Assembly: GCF_013280595.1 (NCBI RefSeq)
Contig: NZ_JAAATY010000017.1
Location: 124,001 to 188,000, forward strand
Direction: 5' to 3'
DNA from: Kibdelosporangium persicum
GTDB lineage: Bacteria; Actinomycetota; Actinomycetes; Mycobacteriales; Pseudonocardiaceae
Length of the DNA stretch: 64,000 nt
The notes under the pieces: model-generated
What the model was told of the DNA's origin: nothing
Databases searched by the model: none
What the model saw: the letters and a program-made list of their open reading frames with translations, nothing else
Translations under genes and position numbers: made by a program
Part shown: positions 15,599 to 24,242 of the stretch, in pieces
Numbering within the stretch: the first letter of the stretch is position 1
Layout: every line of letters starts with the position of its first letter

Positions 15599-16597
15599 CT
15601 ACTCCGTGCCGTCCGCCGGCAGGCGCTCCGGCAGCCCGAGCCGCGGGAACTGGTCGTCGTGGAACGTGATGATCTCGGTGATCGCGCCGCCGGTGACGCG
15701 CAGGACGTCGATCGTCAACGGCAGGTACGCGCCCTCCCGCTCGCGCCACTGGTAGACGGCGACGGCGGGCTGCCGGTTCACGGCGGTGAGGACGGTGCGC
15801 AGGCCCTGCATGCCCCCGAAGCCGCTCTCGATCCAGTCGTTCACCACCGCTTCGCGGCCGACGTACACGCCCGGCGTGGGCGGCATCGAGCAGCGGACGT
15901 CGTCCCGCAGCAATGCGGCGAGCATGTTGATGTCGGTGGCCACGCTGGCGTCGGTATAGCGGCGGACCAGCTCGCGCGTCGCGGCGTCCTCCTCGCCGCC
16001 GGTCCAGTCCTGCCGCTCGGCGGGCAGGTGCTCCCGCATGCCGGCGCGGGCCCGCTGCAGCGCGCTGTTCACCGAGTTGACGGAGTCCCCGAGCAGCTCC
16101 GCGACGTCCTTCGCGGGCCAGCCGAGCACGTCCCGCAGGATCAGCACGGCCCGCGGGCGCGGCGCGAGGTGCTGGACTGCGACCAGGTACGCCAGCTCGA
16201 TCGTCTCCCGCGCGACGGCGACGGTTTCCGGCTCGTCCGCGTCGCCCGCGGGCAGCTCGTCGAGCAGCCGGTCCGGGTAGGGCTGCAGCCACAGCACCTC
16301 GCCGCCGGTGGCAGGCTGCGGGCGGCATTTGGCCAGCAGGTCCAGGCAGGCGTTGGTGGCGATCCCGTACAGCCAGGCCCGGAACGTCGACCGCCCCTCG
16401 AAGGTCTCCCGCCGCCGCCAGGCACGGAGGAGCGTCTCCTGCACGGTGTCCTCCGCGTCCTCGAACGACCCGAGCATCCGGTAACAGTGCACGTGCAACT
16501 CCCGCCGGTGCCGCTCGGCCAGCCCCGAGAACGTCGGCTCGTCGACCTCGCCCAGACCGCTCACGCCCAGCTCCTCCAGCCGCGTGTCCGCACTCAT
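15599..16597 (-). CDS. ECF RNA polymerase sigma factor with SnoaL-like C-terminal domain
   Basis: 332 aa. Region 2 is clear (HRRELHVHCYRMLGSFEDAEDTVQ, then FRAWLYGIATNACLDLL), region 4 follows (LPRPRAVLILRD-like segment and WPAKDVAELLGDSVNSVNSALQRAR), and ~110 further residues form a SnoaL/NTF2-like domain. This is the SigG/SigJ-type layout, where the extra domain tunes activity in place of a separate anti-sigma factor. Start ATG 16597 gives the compact protein; an in-frame ATG at 16666 would add 23 basic residues. No anti-sigma gene is adjacent. The long antisense frame over it is a shadow. Confidence 0.9.
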   Translation of the reverse strand: MSADTRLEELGVSGLGEVDEPTFSGLAERHRRELHVHCYRMLGSFEDAEDTVQETLLRAWRRRETFEGRSTFRAWLYGIATNACLDLLAKCRPQPATGGEVLWLQPYPDRLLDELPAGDADEPETVAVARETIELAYLVAVQHLAPRPRAVLILRDVLGWPAKDVAELLGDSVNSVNSALQRARAGMREHLPAERQDWTGGEEDAATRELVRRYTDASVATDINMLAALLRDDVRCSMPPTPGVYVGREAVVNDWIESGFGGMQGLRTVLTAVNRQPAVAVYQWREREGAYLPLTIDVLRVTGGAITEIITFHDDQFPRLGLPERLPADGTE

Positions 16598-16805
16598 CAC
16601 GTCATCCTTCCGCTTTGTCCGTGTCCCGTCGTACGTGTGACGGGTGCGGGCGCGAAAACTCATCACTCGGTGTATGAGGCCATGACGTCCCTCGGATGCG
16701 GGACGTCCGATGCCTACACTCGTGGTAACGATTCGTGACTATGGGTGGCTTGTCGACGTTGGCTGCGTGCACAATCGGATGCCGCTGTCAGGAGCAGTGC
16801 CGGGG

Positions 16806-17654
16806 GTGAGACGGGTGGCACGGCCGGAAAAACCATTGCTGGTGACCGGCCCCGTCGCGGAGTTCGCGAACGAGCTGCGGGCGTTGCGCAATGCCGCGGG
16901 TCTCACTTACGAGCAGCTGGCGATCAAGACCAACTACAGCAAGTCGGCGGTGCACGAGGCCACGAGAGGCCAGCAACTGCCGACGTGGGCTGTTACCGCC
17001 GCGTTCGTCCGAACCTGCGGCGGTGACGAACGCGAATGGCGGCAACGCTGGGAGCAGACCAGGGAGCTGATCTCCCCACGGCCGTCCGAACCCGAACCGA
17101 ACGTCGTCGAGACGCGGTCGTCGAAGCGTCGGCTGCGGTCACCGATCGCGCTCGGCCTGATCGGTGTCGTGGTGGCCGCCGTGGTGCTCGCCGTCGTGCT
17201 GCTGCCGGACCGGGCAGGCAACTCTCCCGATGTCTCCCCGGCGGCGTGGCGAATCGTTGAGGAACAACAGCCCAACCCGGACGCGCCCGCCGACGGCATG
17301 GATCCGATCCGGACCAGGTGCGCCTCTCCTGACGTCGCGCACAGAGTGATCACCTTGGACGAGGTGCCGGTCCGGCTTCCCGGCGAGGTCGGCTTCGGCC
17401 GCCTGCTGCTGCGCCACGACCCGGTGTGCCGGGCCAGTTGGGGCCTGGTCAAGGGGCCGCACAACCAGCAGCGACGCGTGCACATCACCGCGAGACGACC
17501 GGCCGACTCGGTGGCTGCACCGAGCGCCTTCGCGGGGGAGTATCCGGAAAGCTACGGCAACATACTGTCGTCCGCCGCCGGTTGTGTGTACGCCGAGGCA
17601 TACGTGCAGACGCCGGAAGGTGATGGTCCGGTCGCCCGCACGCGCTGCGGGTAG
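16806..17654 (+). CDS. HTH (XRE) - single TM - extracytoplasmic DUF2690 protein
   Basis: About 282 aa: a cytoplasmic XRE-type helix-turn-helix (FANELRALRNAAGLTYEQLAIKTNYSKSAVHEA), a basic stop (SSKRRLR), one membrane helix (IALGLIGVVVAAVVLAVVLL), then an outer domain with paired cysteines matching DUF2690. Such proteins look like one-piece membrane sensors or DNA-tethered surface proteins. GTG 16806 has AGGAG 11 bp upstream; other in-frame starts at 16710 and 16779 are possible. The same layout recurs in the gene at 50736. Confidence 0.8.
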   Translation: MRRVARPEKPLLVTGPVAEFANELRALRNAAGLTYEQLAIKTNYSKSAVHEATRGQQLPTWAVTAAFVRTCGGDEREWRQRWEQTRELISPRPSEPEPNVVETRSSKRRLRSPIALGLIGVVVAAVVLAVVLLPDRAGNSPDVSPAAWRIVEEQQPNPDAPADGMDPIRTRCASPDVAHRVITLDEVPVRLPGEVGFGRLLLRHDPVCRASWGLVKGPHNQQRRVHITARRPADSVAAPSAFAGEYPESYGNILSSAAGCVYAEAYVQTPEGDGPVARTRCG

Positions 17655-17656
17655 CC

Positions 17657-17684
17657 GGAGGCCGCCGCATGGGCGACGGCCTCC
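17657..17684. terminator. Hairpin between convergent genes
   Basis: GGAGGCCG pairs with CGGCCTCC across a 12-nt loop immediately after the DUF2690 gene and 13 bp before the stop of the convergent secreted-protein gene, so it can act in both directions. Confidence 0.6.
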
Positions 17685-17696
17685 AGGGAACGTACA

Positions 17697-18212
17697 TCAC
17701 ACGCAGTGCTGAGTGGTGTACTTGACGACCGGGACAAGGCCTCGCGAGCTGATCTTGGCGCCGATGAACAGGCACCGCCCGTTCGGTGCGGTCAGGTTCC
17801 TGAGCGTGTTCGCGACGCGGTCACAGACCCAGTCGAGTCCACCAGGCAACAGATCCCGGCAATAGTTGGCGACGGCGGTGATCGGCTTGTTCACCACCGC
17901 CTTCCAGATGGCCTGGCTCATGCTCTTGCTGAAGACCCATCCACACGGATAGGGCACCGGATCCAACTGCAGGCAAGCAGTGCCGTTGATCTTCATCTCA
18001 CCGGCCAGCATGTCGACCTGTCGGGTGAACTGGCCGGCCTGTGCTGGTGTGAGCCGGACATCGGTTGCCGTGCTTGTCGACGGGGTCGCGGCCGATGCCG
18101 TGCCACCACCAAGGGTGAGCGCGGCCGCCAGCAGCGTGGTGAGCAACGCCAGCAGTCCGGCCGCGGGCCGGGCCCAGCGGTGGCGGCTGCGCGCCTGTCC
18201 GGTTTCGTTCAT
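17697..18212 (-). CDS. Secreted protein of unknown function
   Basis: 171 aa from ATG 18212, which has a good AGGAG site and begins a long actinomycete signal peptide (Arg-rich n-region, Leu/Ala core, cut near ASAA). The mature part of ~125 residues has six cysteines in a spaced pattern (around TACLQLDPVPYPCGW, NYCRDLL, WVCDRV, GRCLF and the C-terminal HC), so it is probably a small disulfide-bonded extracellular protein. No family is recognised. The in-frame extension to 18362 would bury the signal peptide. Confidence 0.7.
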   Translation of the reverse strand: MNETGQARSRHRWARPAAGLLALLTTLLAAALTLGGGTASAATPSTSTATDVRLTPAQAGQFTRQVDMLAGEMKINGTACLQLDPVPYPCGWVFSKSMSQAIWKAVVNKPITAVANYCRDLLPGGLDWVCDRVANTLRNLTAPNGRCLFIGAKISSRGLVPVVKYTTQHCV

Positions 18213-18389
18213 GACGATCTCCTCTCTTCCTCCCACATCGGCGTGCGCAGATGCGGATGTGGGACAACCAGACCGCTCGGCGGCGATGTCAGGCGAGAGG
18301 TGGACAAGCTGGATGGACAATCTCCGGACAACGGGCAACCGCGAAGCACGACGCGCCATCACGGCAGTACGCCCAGCTGGAAGGCTCGT

Positions 18390-19166
18390 TCAGGACGGTT
18401 TGCGCGGTAGCCAGCCGAGCAGTTCCGAGATCGCGGACGTGGCGCGGGCGGTTTCGCGTGCGGCCTCGATGAGGGTCTCGCCGAGGCGTTCCTTGGGGGC
18501 GGACACGTTCAGCGCGGCCACCACACGGCCGCGGAAATCGCGGATCGGCGCGGAGGTGCCGACCAGGCCGGGCTCGAATTCCTCGTCCACGTAGGCGAAA
18601 CCGGCCTCCCGGGCATGGGAGATCTTGGTCCACAGCTCGGCGATGGTCCGCACCGGCGTGTGGTGCTCACCCTGCGGGAACTCCCCGTCGGGGAAGCGAA
18701 CGTGCAGTTCGTCCGGTGTCGCGTCCATCAACAGCACGCGGCCTGCCGACGTGCAGTGCACGGGTACACCGCGCCCTTCCCAGCCGTGCGCACGGAATTC
18801 GTGCCCCGGCGAGATCGACAGCAGGGTGACGACCTCCTGTCCACGGAGGACACACAGGTGGCACGTTTCCTCCAACGCGTGCGCGAGACGGTGCATGACC
18901 GGCTCGGCGGCCTGCACCAGGCGGCTGTGGGTGGAGCGGGCGACCAGCGAGAACAGGCGCCATCCCAGGCGGTACTCCAGGGTGTCCGGGTCGCGTTCGA
19001 CGATTCCCTCGTCCTCGAGTGCCCGCAGCGCGCGGGAGACCTGGCTCTTCTCCCGGCCGGTCAGCGTCGCGACTCTGAGCACGCCGAGACCGCCCCGGCG
19101 TTGTGCTTCCTGGCCGGCCAGGACTTCGAGCAGGTCGATGTCACGACGTAACCCCGTGGATCCCAT
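18390..19166 (-). CDS. IclR-family transcriptional regulator of the divergent catabolic operon
   Basis: 258 aa. The N-terminal winged helix (DIDLLEVLAGQEAQRRGGLG to REKSQVSRALRALEDEG) is followed by the IclR effector domain (VHCTSAGRVLLMD, TSAPIRDFRGRVVAALNVSAP). IclR proteins bind a small acid or pathway intermediate and usually control an adjacent catabolic operon. Its start at 19166 is 143 bp from the divergent ten-gene operon, and palindromes between them are good operator candidates. An in-frame start at 19241 would run through those palindromes and is rejected. Confidence 0.92.
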   Translation of the reverse strand: MGSTGLRRDIDLLEVLAGQEAQRRGGLGVLRVATLTGREKSQVSRALRALEDEGIVERDPDTLEYRLGWRLFSLVARSTHSRLVQAAEPVMHRLAHALEETCHLCVLRGQEVVTLLSISPGHEFRAHGWEGRGVPVHCTSAGRVLLMDATPDELHVRFPDGEFPQGEHHTPVRTIAELWTKISHAREAGFAYVDEEFEPGLVGTSAPIRDFRGRVVAALNVSAPKERLGETLIEAARETARATSAISELLGWLPRKPS

Positions 19167-19188
19167 GCGTGAGCACGCTAGCCGGGGT

Positions 19189-19214
19189 GTTGCTCTGAAA
19201 GCAACTATTGTTGC
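19189..19214. promoter_or_regulatory. Candidate IclR operator (overlapping palindromes)
   Basis: GTTGC-7-GCAAC (19189-19205) overlaps GCAAC-4-GTTGC (19201-19214), so three alternating half-sites occur in 26 bp of locally AT-rich DNA between the divergent IclR gene and the catabolic operon. Position and symmetry fit an IclR-type operator. Confidence 0.5.
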
Positions 19215-19309
19215 GATTCCAGCCCCGTTCATTGCTCTCACGCCAACTCGGGTCTTAGCTTCCTCACACCGGTCCGACGCCGTGGTCGCACCGGTGTGAA
19301 GGAGCGGTG

Positions 19310-19957
19310 ATGACCTTCTCCCGATACCTGGAGAACCGCTGGGACGACCTGCTGGAACAGGCCACCCAGCACGTACTTGTGGTGATCTTGTCGGTGGTGA
19401 TCGCGACCCTGGCCGGCGTGGTGATCGGTGCGCTGACGTGGCGCAGTGACCGGTACAGCGGGCTGGCCATCGGCACGAGCGCGACCCTGCTGACGATCCC
19501 TTCGCTGGCCTTGCTCGCTTTGCTGATCCCGTTGCTCGGGCTTGGCTGGGCGCCGACGATCGTCGCGCTGGTGGTGTACTCGCTGTTGCCGATCGTGCGC
19601 AACACCGTGGCCGGGCTGCGCTCGGTTGACGCGTCGATCCTCGAAGCGGCGAAGGGAATGGGCCTCAGGCCCGCGCGGGTGTTGTGGCGCGTCCAGTTGC
19701 CGATGGCCTGGCCGGTGATCATCACCGGCGTGCGGGTGGCGACCCAGATGCTGTTCGCCATCGCCACGATCGCGGCCTATGTCGCCGGTCCGGGGCTGGG
19801 CAACGAGATCTTCTCGGGCCTGGCCAGGCAGGGTTCGGCCAACGCGCTCAACCAGGCGGTCGCGGGCACGGCGGGGGTCGTGATCCTCGCGTTGCTGTTC
19901 GACCTGCTCTTCGTCCTGATCCGCCGCTACACCACACCCAGGGGGATCCGTGTCTGA
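19310..19957 (+). CDS. OpuC-type quaternary-amine ABC transporter permease 1
   Basis: 215 aa with five to six membrane helices and the binding-protein-dependent permease EAA-type loop (VDASILEAAKGMGLRPARVLWRVQLPMAWP). It matches the glycine betaine/choline/carnitine (OpuBB/OpuCB) permeases, including the LRSVDASILEAA block. ATG 19310 has AAGGAG at 5 bp; the GTG directly before it is too close. It opens the operon and overlaps the ATPase gene by 8 bp. Confidence 0.92.
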   Translation: MTFSRYLENRWDDLLEQATQHVLVVILSVVIATLAGVVIGALTWRSDRYSGLAIGTSATLLTIPSLALLALLIPLLGLGWAPTIVALVVYSLLPIVRNTVAGLRSVDASILEAAKGMGLRPARVLWRVQLPMAWPVIITGVRVATQMLFAIATIAAYVAGPGLGNEIFSGLARQGSANALNQAVAGTAGVVILALLFDLLFVLIRRYTTPRGIRV

Positions 19958-20945
19958 ACATGGCGTGCGCATCCAGCTCGACCGCGTCACGAAGCAGTAC
20001 CCCAGGCAGCCCGAACCGGCCGTCGACAACGTCAGCCTGGACATCCCCGCCGGGGAACTCGTGGTGTTCGTCGGGCCGTCCGGCTGCGGCAAGACGACCA
20101 CCATGAAGATGATCAACAGGCTGATCGAGCCGACATCCGGTGAGATCACCATCGGCGGCGAGAACGTGCTCGCCCTGGAACCCAACGAACTGCGTACCCG
20201 GATCGGCTACGTGATCCAGCAGATCGGCCTGTTCCCCCACATGACGGTCCGGGACAACATCGCCGTCGTGCCCAGACTGCTCGGCTGGGACAAGGCGCGC
20301 ATCACCCGGCGGGTCGACGAACTGCTGGAGCTGGTCGGCCTTGACCCGTCGGCGTTCCGCGACCGCTTGCCCAAGCAGTTGTCGGGCGGTCAGCAGCAAC
20401 GAGTCGGGGTCGCCCGCGCGTTGGCCGCCGATCCTCCGGTGATGCTGATGGACGAACCGTTCGGCGCCACCGACCCGATCACCCGTGACAAGCTGCAGAA
20501 CGAGTTCCTGCGTCTGCAGAAGGAACTGCGTAAGACGATCATCTTCGTCACGCACGACTTCGACGAGGCCGTGAAGCTCGGTGACCGCATCGCGGTCCTG
20601 GCGGAGCAGTCCCATGTGGCCCAGTACGACACACCTGGCCGAATCCTTGCCGCGCCGGCGAACGACTATGTCGAGGGCTTCGTCGGCTCGGCCGCGGCGA
20701 TCAAGCAGCTCGGCCTGATGCACGTGGGCATGCTGACCGGGCTCGCCGAGCTGTCGGCGACGTCCGGCCTGCCGACGGTCCGTTCCCGGGAGAACGCCCG
20801 TGACGCGCTAGACATCATGCTGCGGGCGGGAACGTCCCATGTGGTCGTGCTGGACGAGCAGGGCGATCCGCGGGGTGTGATCGGTTTCGAGGACATCGCG
20901 GGACTGTTGCGCGAGGAGGTCAGCCGTGTCGGTCAAGACGCTTGA
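19950..20945 (+). CDS. OpuC-type quaternary-amine ABC transporter ATPase with CBS domain
   Basis: 331 aa. The nucleotide-binding domain has Walker A GPSGCGKTT, the Q-loop YVIQQIGLFPHMTV, signature LSGGQQQRVGVARALA and Walker B VMLMDEPFGATD. The C-terminal ~90 residues (TVRSRENARDALDIMLRAGTSH to GVIGFEDI) form a CBS-like regulatory module, which in OpuA/OpuC ATPases senses ionic strength or nucleotides. The GTG start overlaps the upstream permease, and the next permease overlaps its 3' end by 20 bp. Confidence 0.95.
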   Translation: MSEHGVRIQLDRVTKQYPRQPEPAVDNVSLDIPAGELVVFVGPSGCGKTTTMKMINRLIEPTSGEITIGGENVLALEPNELRTRIGYVIQQIGLFPHMTVRDNIAVVPRLLGWDKARITRRVDELLELVGLDPSAFRDRLPKQLSGGQQQRVGVARALAADPPVMLMDEPFGATDPITRDKLQNEFLRLQKELRKTIIFVTHDFDEAVKLGDRIAVLAEQSHVAQYDTPGRILAAPANDYVEGFVGSAAAIKQLGLMHVGMLTGLAELSATSGLPTVRSRENARDALDIMLRAGTSHVVVLDEQGDPRGVIGFEDIAGLLREEVSRVGQDA

Positions 20946-21690
20946 CACCGCTTACCAGGTCACTCCGTCCCGGTGGAGCCGGCGGAACCTCACTGTCCCT
21001 ATCGGACTGATCGCTGCCGTCGCCGTCCTGTGGCTGTGGGTGTCGTCTCTCAACCTGGACAGCATCGAGGCCCGTGTCCTCAACGCCGAAGCGGTCCGGC
21101 GGGCCGTCGTCGACCACATCCTGCTGGCAGTCAGTGCCACCCTGCTGGTTGTGGCCATCGCGGTACCGCTCGGCATCATGCTGACCCGTCGATGGGCGAA
21201 ACCCCTGGTGCCCGTGGTGATGGCACTGGCCAACATCGGGCAGGCAGTGCCCGCGCTCGGGTTGCTGGTGTTGCTGGCGCTGTGGTTCGGCATCGGCTTC
21301 AAGATCGCGTTGATCGCGCTGGTGGTCACCGCGGTACTCCCGGTCCTGCGCAACACCGTGGTGGGCATCCAGCAGGTCGACCAGAGCCTCGTGGAGGCCG
21401 CGCGCGGAATGGGCATGCGTGCGTCGCGAATCCTCCGCCTGGTCGAACTTCCCCTCGCTGTGCCCGTGATGCTCGCCGGTTTGCGGACCACGATCGTCAT
21501 CGCGGTCGGTGTGGCCACGGTGGCCACGTTCGTCAACGCGGGCGGCCTCGGCGACATCATCGTCGCCGGCATCAAGCTGCAACGCACACCCGTCCTGATC
21601 ACCGGTGGTGTGCTGACCGCCGTGATCGCCCTCGGCCTGGACTGGCTCGGTGGGCTCGCCGAGCGACTGCTTCGCCCCAAGGGCGTCTGA
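20926..21690 (+). CDS. OpuC-type quaternary-amine ABC transporter permease 2
   Basis: 254 aa with about six membrane helices and the EAA loop (VDQSLVEAARGMGMRASRILRLVELPLAVP). It is the OpuBD/OpuCD-type second permease and is clearly homologous to permease 1, so the pore is a heterodimer. The start GTG 20926 overlaps the ATPase gene by 20 bp, indicating coupled translation. Confidence 0.93.
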   Translation: MSVKTLDTAYQVTPSRWSRRNLTVPIGLIAAVAVLWLWVSSLNLDSIEARVLNAEAVRRAVVDHILLAVSATLLVVAIAVPLGIMLTRRWAKPLVPVVMALANIGQAVPALGLLVLLALWFGIGFKIALIALVVTAVLPVLRNTVVGIQQVDQSLVEAARGMGMRASRILRLVELPLAVPVMLAGLRTTIVIAVGVATVATFVNAGGLGDIIVAGIKLQRTPVLITGGVLTAVIALGLDWLGGLAERLLRPKGV

Positions 21691-21706
21691 CATAGGAGAA
21701 ACCTCG

Positions 21707-22639
21707 ATGCGCAGCGTCATGATCCTCGCCATTTCGGCCGCCGCCCTGTTAACCGGCGCGTGCGGTGGCAGTGACACCCAGGCAACCGGCCAGGGCTCCC
21801 TCAACGGTGCCACGTTCACCGTCGGCGCCAAGGATTTCGCCGAACAGAACATCCTCGCCGAGATGACCGCCGCGTTGCTGCGCGCCAACGGCGCCGAAGC
21901 GCAGGCCAAGGAGATCAAGGGATCCATCAACACCCGCAAGGCACTCGAAGCCGGCGAGGTCGACCTGTACTGGGAGTACACCGGCACCGCCTGGATCACC
22001 TACCTGAAGAACGAGAAGCCACTGAGCGACCCCAAGCAGCAGTACGACGAAGTGGCCAAACAGGACCAGGAGCGCAACGGCATCGCCTGGCTGCCCAACG
22101 CGAGCTTCAACAACACCTACGCACTGGCCGTGCGCAAGGAGAAAGGCGACGAGCTGACCGTCACGTCCATGTCGGACCTCGCCGCGCTGGCCAAGTCCAG
22201 GCCCAACGAGGTCACCATCTGCGTGGAGAGCGAGTTCGCCGCCCGTGAGGACGGGCTTCCCGGCCTGCTGAAGGCGTACGGCATCGAGATCCCGCAGTCC
22301 AACATCAAGACACTGGACACCGGCGTCATCTACACGGAGACTGACAAAGGCGAGTCGTGCACCTTCGGTGAGGTTTTCGCCACCGACGGCCGGATCAAGG
22401 CGCTTGACCTGACCGTGTTGCGGGACGACAAGCAGTTCTTCCCCGTGTACCAGGGCGCGCCCACGCTCAAGAAGACCACTTTGGACAAGCACCCGCAGAT
22501 CAAGGACATCCTCGCGCCGTTGAGCCAGAAGCTGACCACCGAGGTCGTCCGCGACCTGAACGCCAAGGCCGACGTGGACGGCGAGGACTTCAAGGACATC
22601 GCCACCGAGTGGTTGAAGAAGGAAGGCCTGCTGCGATGA
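21707..22639 (+). CDS. OpuC-type substrate-binding lipoprotein
   Basis: 310 aa with lipobox TGAC (Cys ~19). The mature part is an OpuAC/OpuBC-type binding protein: VGAKDFAEQNILAEMTAALL, EVDLYWEYTGTAWITYL and CTFGEVFATDGRI. Such proteins bind glycine betaine, choline, carnitine or similar cations with aromatic cages, so the operon substrate is probably a quaternary or methylated amine. ATG 21707 follows AGGAGA. A rare TTA codon lies in the signal peptide (21749-21751). Its stop overlaps the fae-like start (ATGA). Confidence 0.93.
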   Translation: MRSVMILAISAAALLTGACGGSDTQATGQGSLNGATFTVGAKDFAEQNILAEMTAALLRANGAEAQAKEIKGSINTRKALEAGEVDLYWEYTGTAWITYLKNEKPLSDPKQQYDEVAKQDQERNGIAWLPNASFNNTYALAVRKEKGDELTVTSMSDLAALAKSRPNEVTICVESEFAAREDGLPGLLKAYGIEIPQSNIKTLDTGVIYTETDKGESCTFGEVFATDGRIKALDLTVLRDDKQFFPVYQGAPTLKKTTLDKHPQIKDILAPLSQKLTTEVVRDLNAKADVDGEDFKDIATEWLKKEGLLR

Positions 22640-23139
22640 GCGACCTGCAGATCGGTGAGAGCTTCGTCGGCGACGGTGCCGAAGCGGCTCACATCAACAC
22701 CGTCCTCGGCAGCCGGCCGGGCCCGGCCGGGACGGCGTGGGCCACCGCGCTGGCCACACCGAGCGCCGGGCACACGCCCTTCATGGCGGTCCTGCGCCCC
22801 GGCCTGCCGGTCCAGCCGCCGACCCTGTTCGTCAACAAGGCCGCGATCGCCAACGACAAACACGGCACCATGACCTGGGGTCCTGCCCAGGCAGGGGTGG
22901 CGGCGGGAGTGGCGGACGCGGTGGCCGACGGTGTGATCACGGCGACGGAACATCTCGTCCTGATCGCCGCCGTCTGGGTCAACCCGGAAGCCGCCGACGC
23001 GGACGCCGTCTACCGGAACAACCGTGAGGCGACCAAGTCCGCGCTGATCGCGGGCGCGACGGGCCAGCCCACGGTCGACCAGGTGCTGGCGGCCAAGGAC
23101 GAACCGTTCAACCCCTTCTACCGCCCGGGGACAGTGTGA
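22636..23139 (+). CDS. fae: Formaldehyde-activating enzyme (Fae) homologue
   Basis: 167 aa, the normal length of a stand-alone Fae. Conserved blocks are present: IGESFVGDGAEAAHIN with the catalytic-type His (about residue 19), ATPSAGHTPFMAVLRPGLPV, FVNKAAIANDKH, GPAQAGVAAGVADAVADGVI and NREATKSALI. Fae condenses formaldehyde with tetrahydromethanopterin in methylotrophs and archaea. Actinomycetes generally lack that cofactor, so either formaldehyde released from a methylated substrate is handled through another carrier or this paralogue has a different role. The start overlaps the binding-protein stop and its own stop overlaps the enolase-superfamily gene, fixing it inside the uptake/catabolic operon. 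Confidence 0.9.
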   Translation: MSDLQIGESFVGDGAEAAHINTVLGSRPGPAGTAWATALATPSAGHTPFMAVLRPGLPVQPPTLFVNKAAIANDKHGTMTWGPAQAGVAAGVADAVADGVITATEHLVLIAAVWVNPEAADADAVYRNNREATKSALIAGATGQPTVDQVLAAKDEPFNPFYRPGTV

Positions 23140-24242
23140 AGATCACCGGCATCAGGCTTGATCGGCTGCGCCTGGACCTGGACCCGCCGTTCCACGCGGC
23201 ATGGGATCCGATCCCGCGCACCCACTTCGACGCGACCATCGTGCGAGTCGAGACCGACGAAGGCGTCACCGGTGTCGGCTCCGGCGACACCATGGACGGG
23301 TTCGAGGCCTACGAGCACCTGTTCCTCGGTCAGGACCCGTTGGACATCGTCCGGCACGTCCGGGCGATCGAGACGATGAACTTCCACTCGGCCCGGTACT
23401 GGCCGCTGGAGGTGGCCCTGTGGGACATCGTCGGCAAGGTGGCCGGTCTGCCGGTGGCGACCCTGTTCGGCAACGTCCACAAGCGACTTCCGGTGTACAT
23501 GTCCAGCGGCGAGCTGCGGACTCCTCAGCAGCGCGCGGAATCGGCGTTGGCCGCGGTCGAGCAGGGCTTCCGGGCGATGAAGATCCGGATCGACCGCAAC
23601 CGGCTCGCCGACGGGATCGCCTCGGTCGCGGCCGTCCGTGCCGCGGTGGGTGACGGGTTCGAGATCATGGTCGACCTGAACCAGTCGTGGCGGATGGCCG
23701 GTGATGTCGAGCCGGCACTGGACTTCGGGACCGTGCGCCGGACCGTGGAGCGGCTGCGCGAGTACGACGTGTACTGGGTCGAGGAACCGTTGCCGTACCA
23801 GGACATGGTCGGCCTTCGCACCCTGCGGGACAAGACCGGGATGCGGATCGCGGCGGGGGAGATGCTGCCGTCGATGAGCGACCTGTTGTCCTATCTGGAA
23901 AACGACGCACTGGACGTGTACCAGATGGACGTCGTGCTGGCGGTCGGCATGCACCGGGCCCGCACGATCGCGGAGATCGCCCAGCTCAAGCACCGGTTCT
24001 TCACCCCGCACAGCTGGACCAACGGCATCGGTGTGCTCGCCAACCTGCACGTCTCCGCCGGTGTGGGCGGCGGACCGTTCTTCGAGTTCCCCTACGACCC
24101 GCCCGGCTGGACACCCGAGCGCCGGGACTTCATGCTCACCGAACCGGTGTGGATCGACGCCGACGGACAGCTCGCCGTGCCACAACGACCCGGTCTCGGG
24201 ATCGACCTTGACGAGGAGGCCATCGCGCGATGGCGGATCTGA
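23136..24242 (+). CDS. Enolase-superfamily enzyme, mandelate-racemase subgroup
   Basis: 368 aa. The metal ligands fit the family: Asp180 (MVDLNQSW), Glu216/217 (WVEEPL) and Glu242 (AAGEML). Acid/base residues are Lys149 in MKIRID (K-x-R), Asp265 (YQMD) and His292 (FTPHSW), the His-Asp dyad of the mandelate-racemase subgroup; a Glu follows in FFEFPY. Members abstract a proton alpha to a carboxylate and then racemise, epimerise or dehydrate. The family includes betaine epimerases as well as acid-sugar dehydratases. With a quaternary-amine transporter in front, a hydroxy- or amino-acid betaine is a reasonable substrate guess. GTG start, GTGA overlap. Confidence 0.9.
   Translation: MKITGIRLDRLRLDLDPPFHAAWDPIPRTHFDATIVRVETDEGVTGVGSGDTMDGFEAYEHLFLGQDPLDIVRHVRAIETMNFHSARYWPLEVALWDIVGKVAGLPVATLFGNVHKRLPVYMSSGELRTPQQRAESALAAVEQGFRAMKIRIDRNRLADGIASVAAVRAAVGDGFEIMVDLNQSWRMAGDVEPALDFGTVRRTVERLREYDVYWVEEPLPYQDMVGLRTLRDKTGMRIAAGEMLPSMSDLLSYLENDALDVYQMDVVLAVGMHRARTIAEIAQLKHRFFTPHSWTNGIGVLANLHVSAGVGGGPFFEFPYDPPGWTPERRDFMLTEPVWIDADGQLAVPQRPGLGIDLDEEAIARWRI

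Noticed and set aside
15516-16738. 410-aa plus-strand frame opposite the ECF sigma gene
   Set aside because: Shadow; the minus strand has complete sigma regions 2 and 4.
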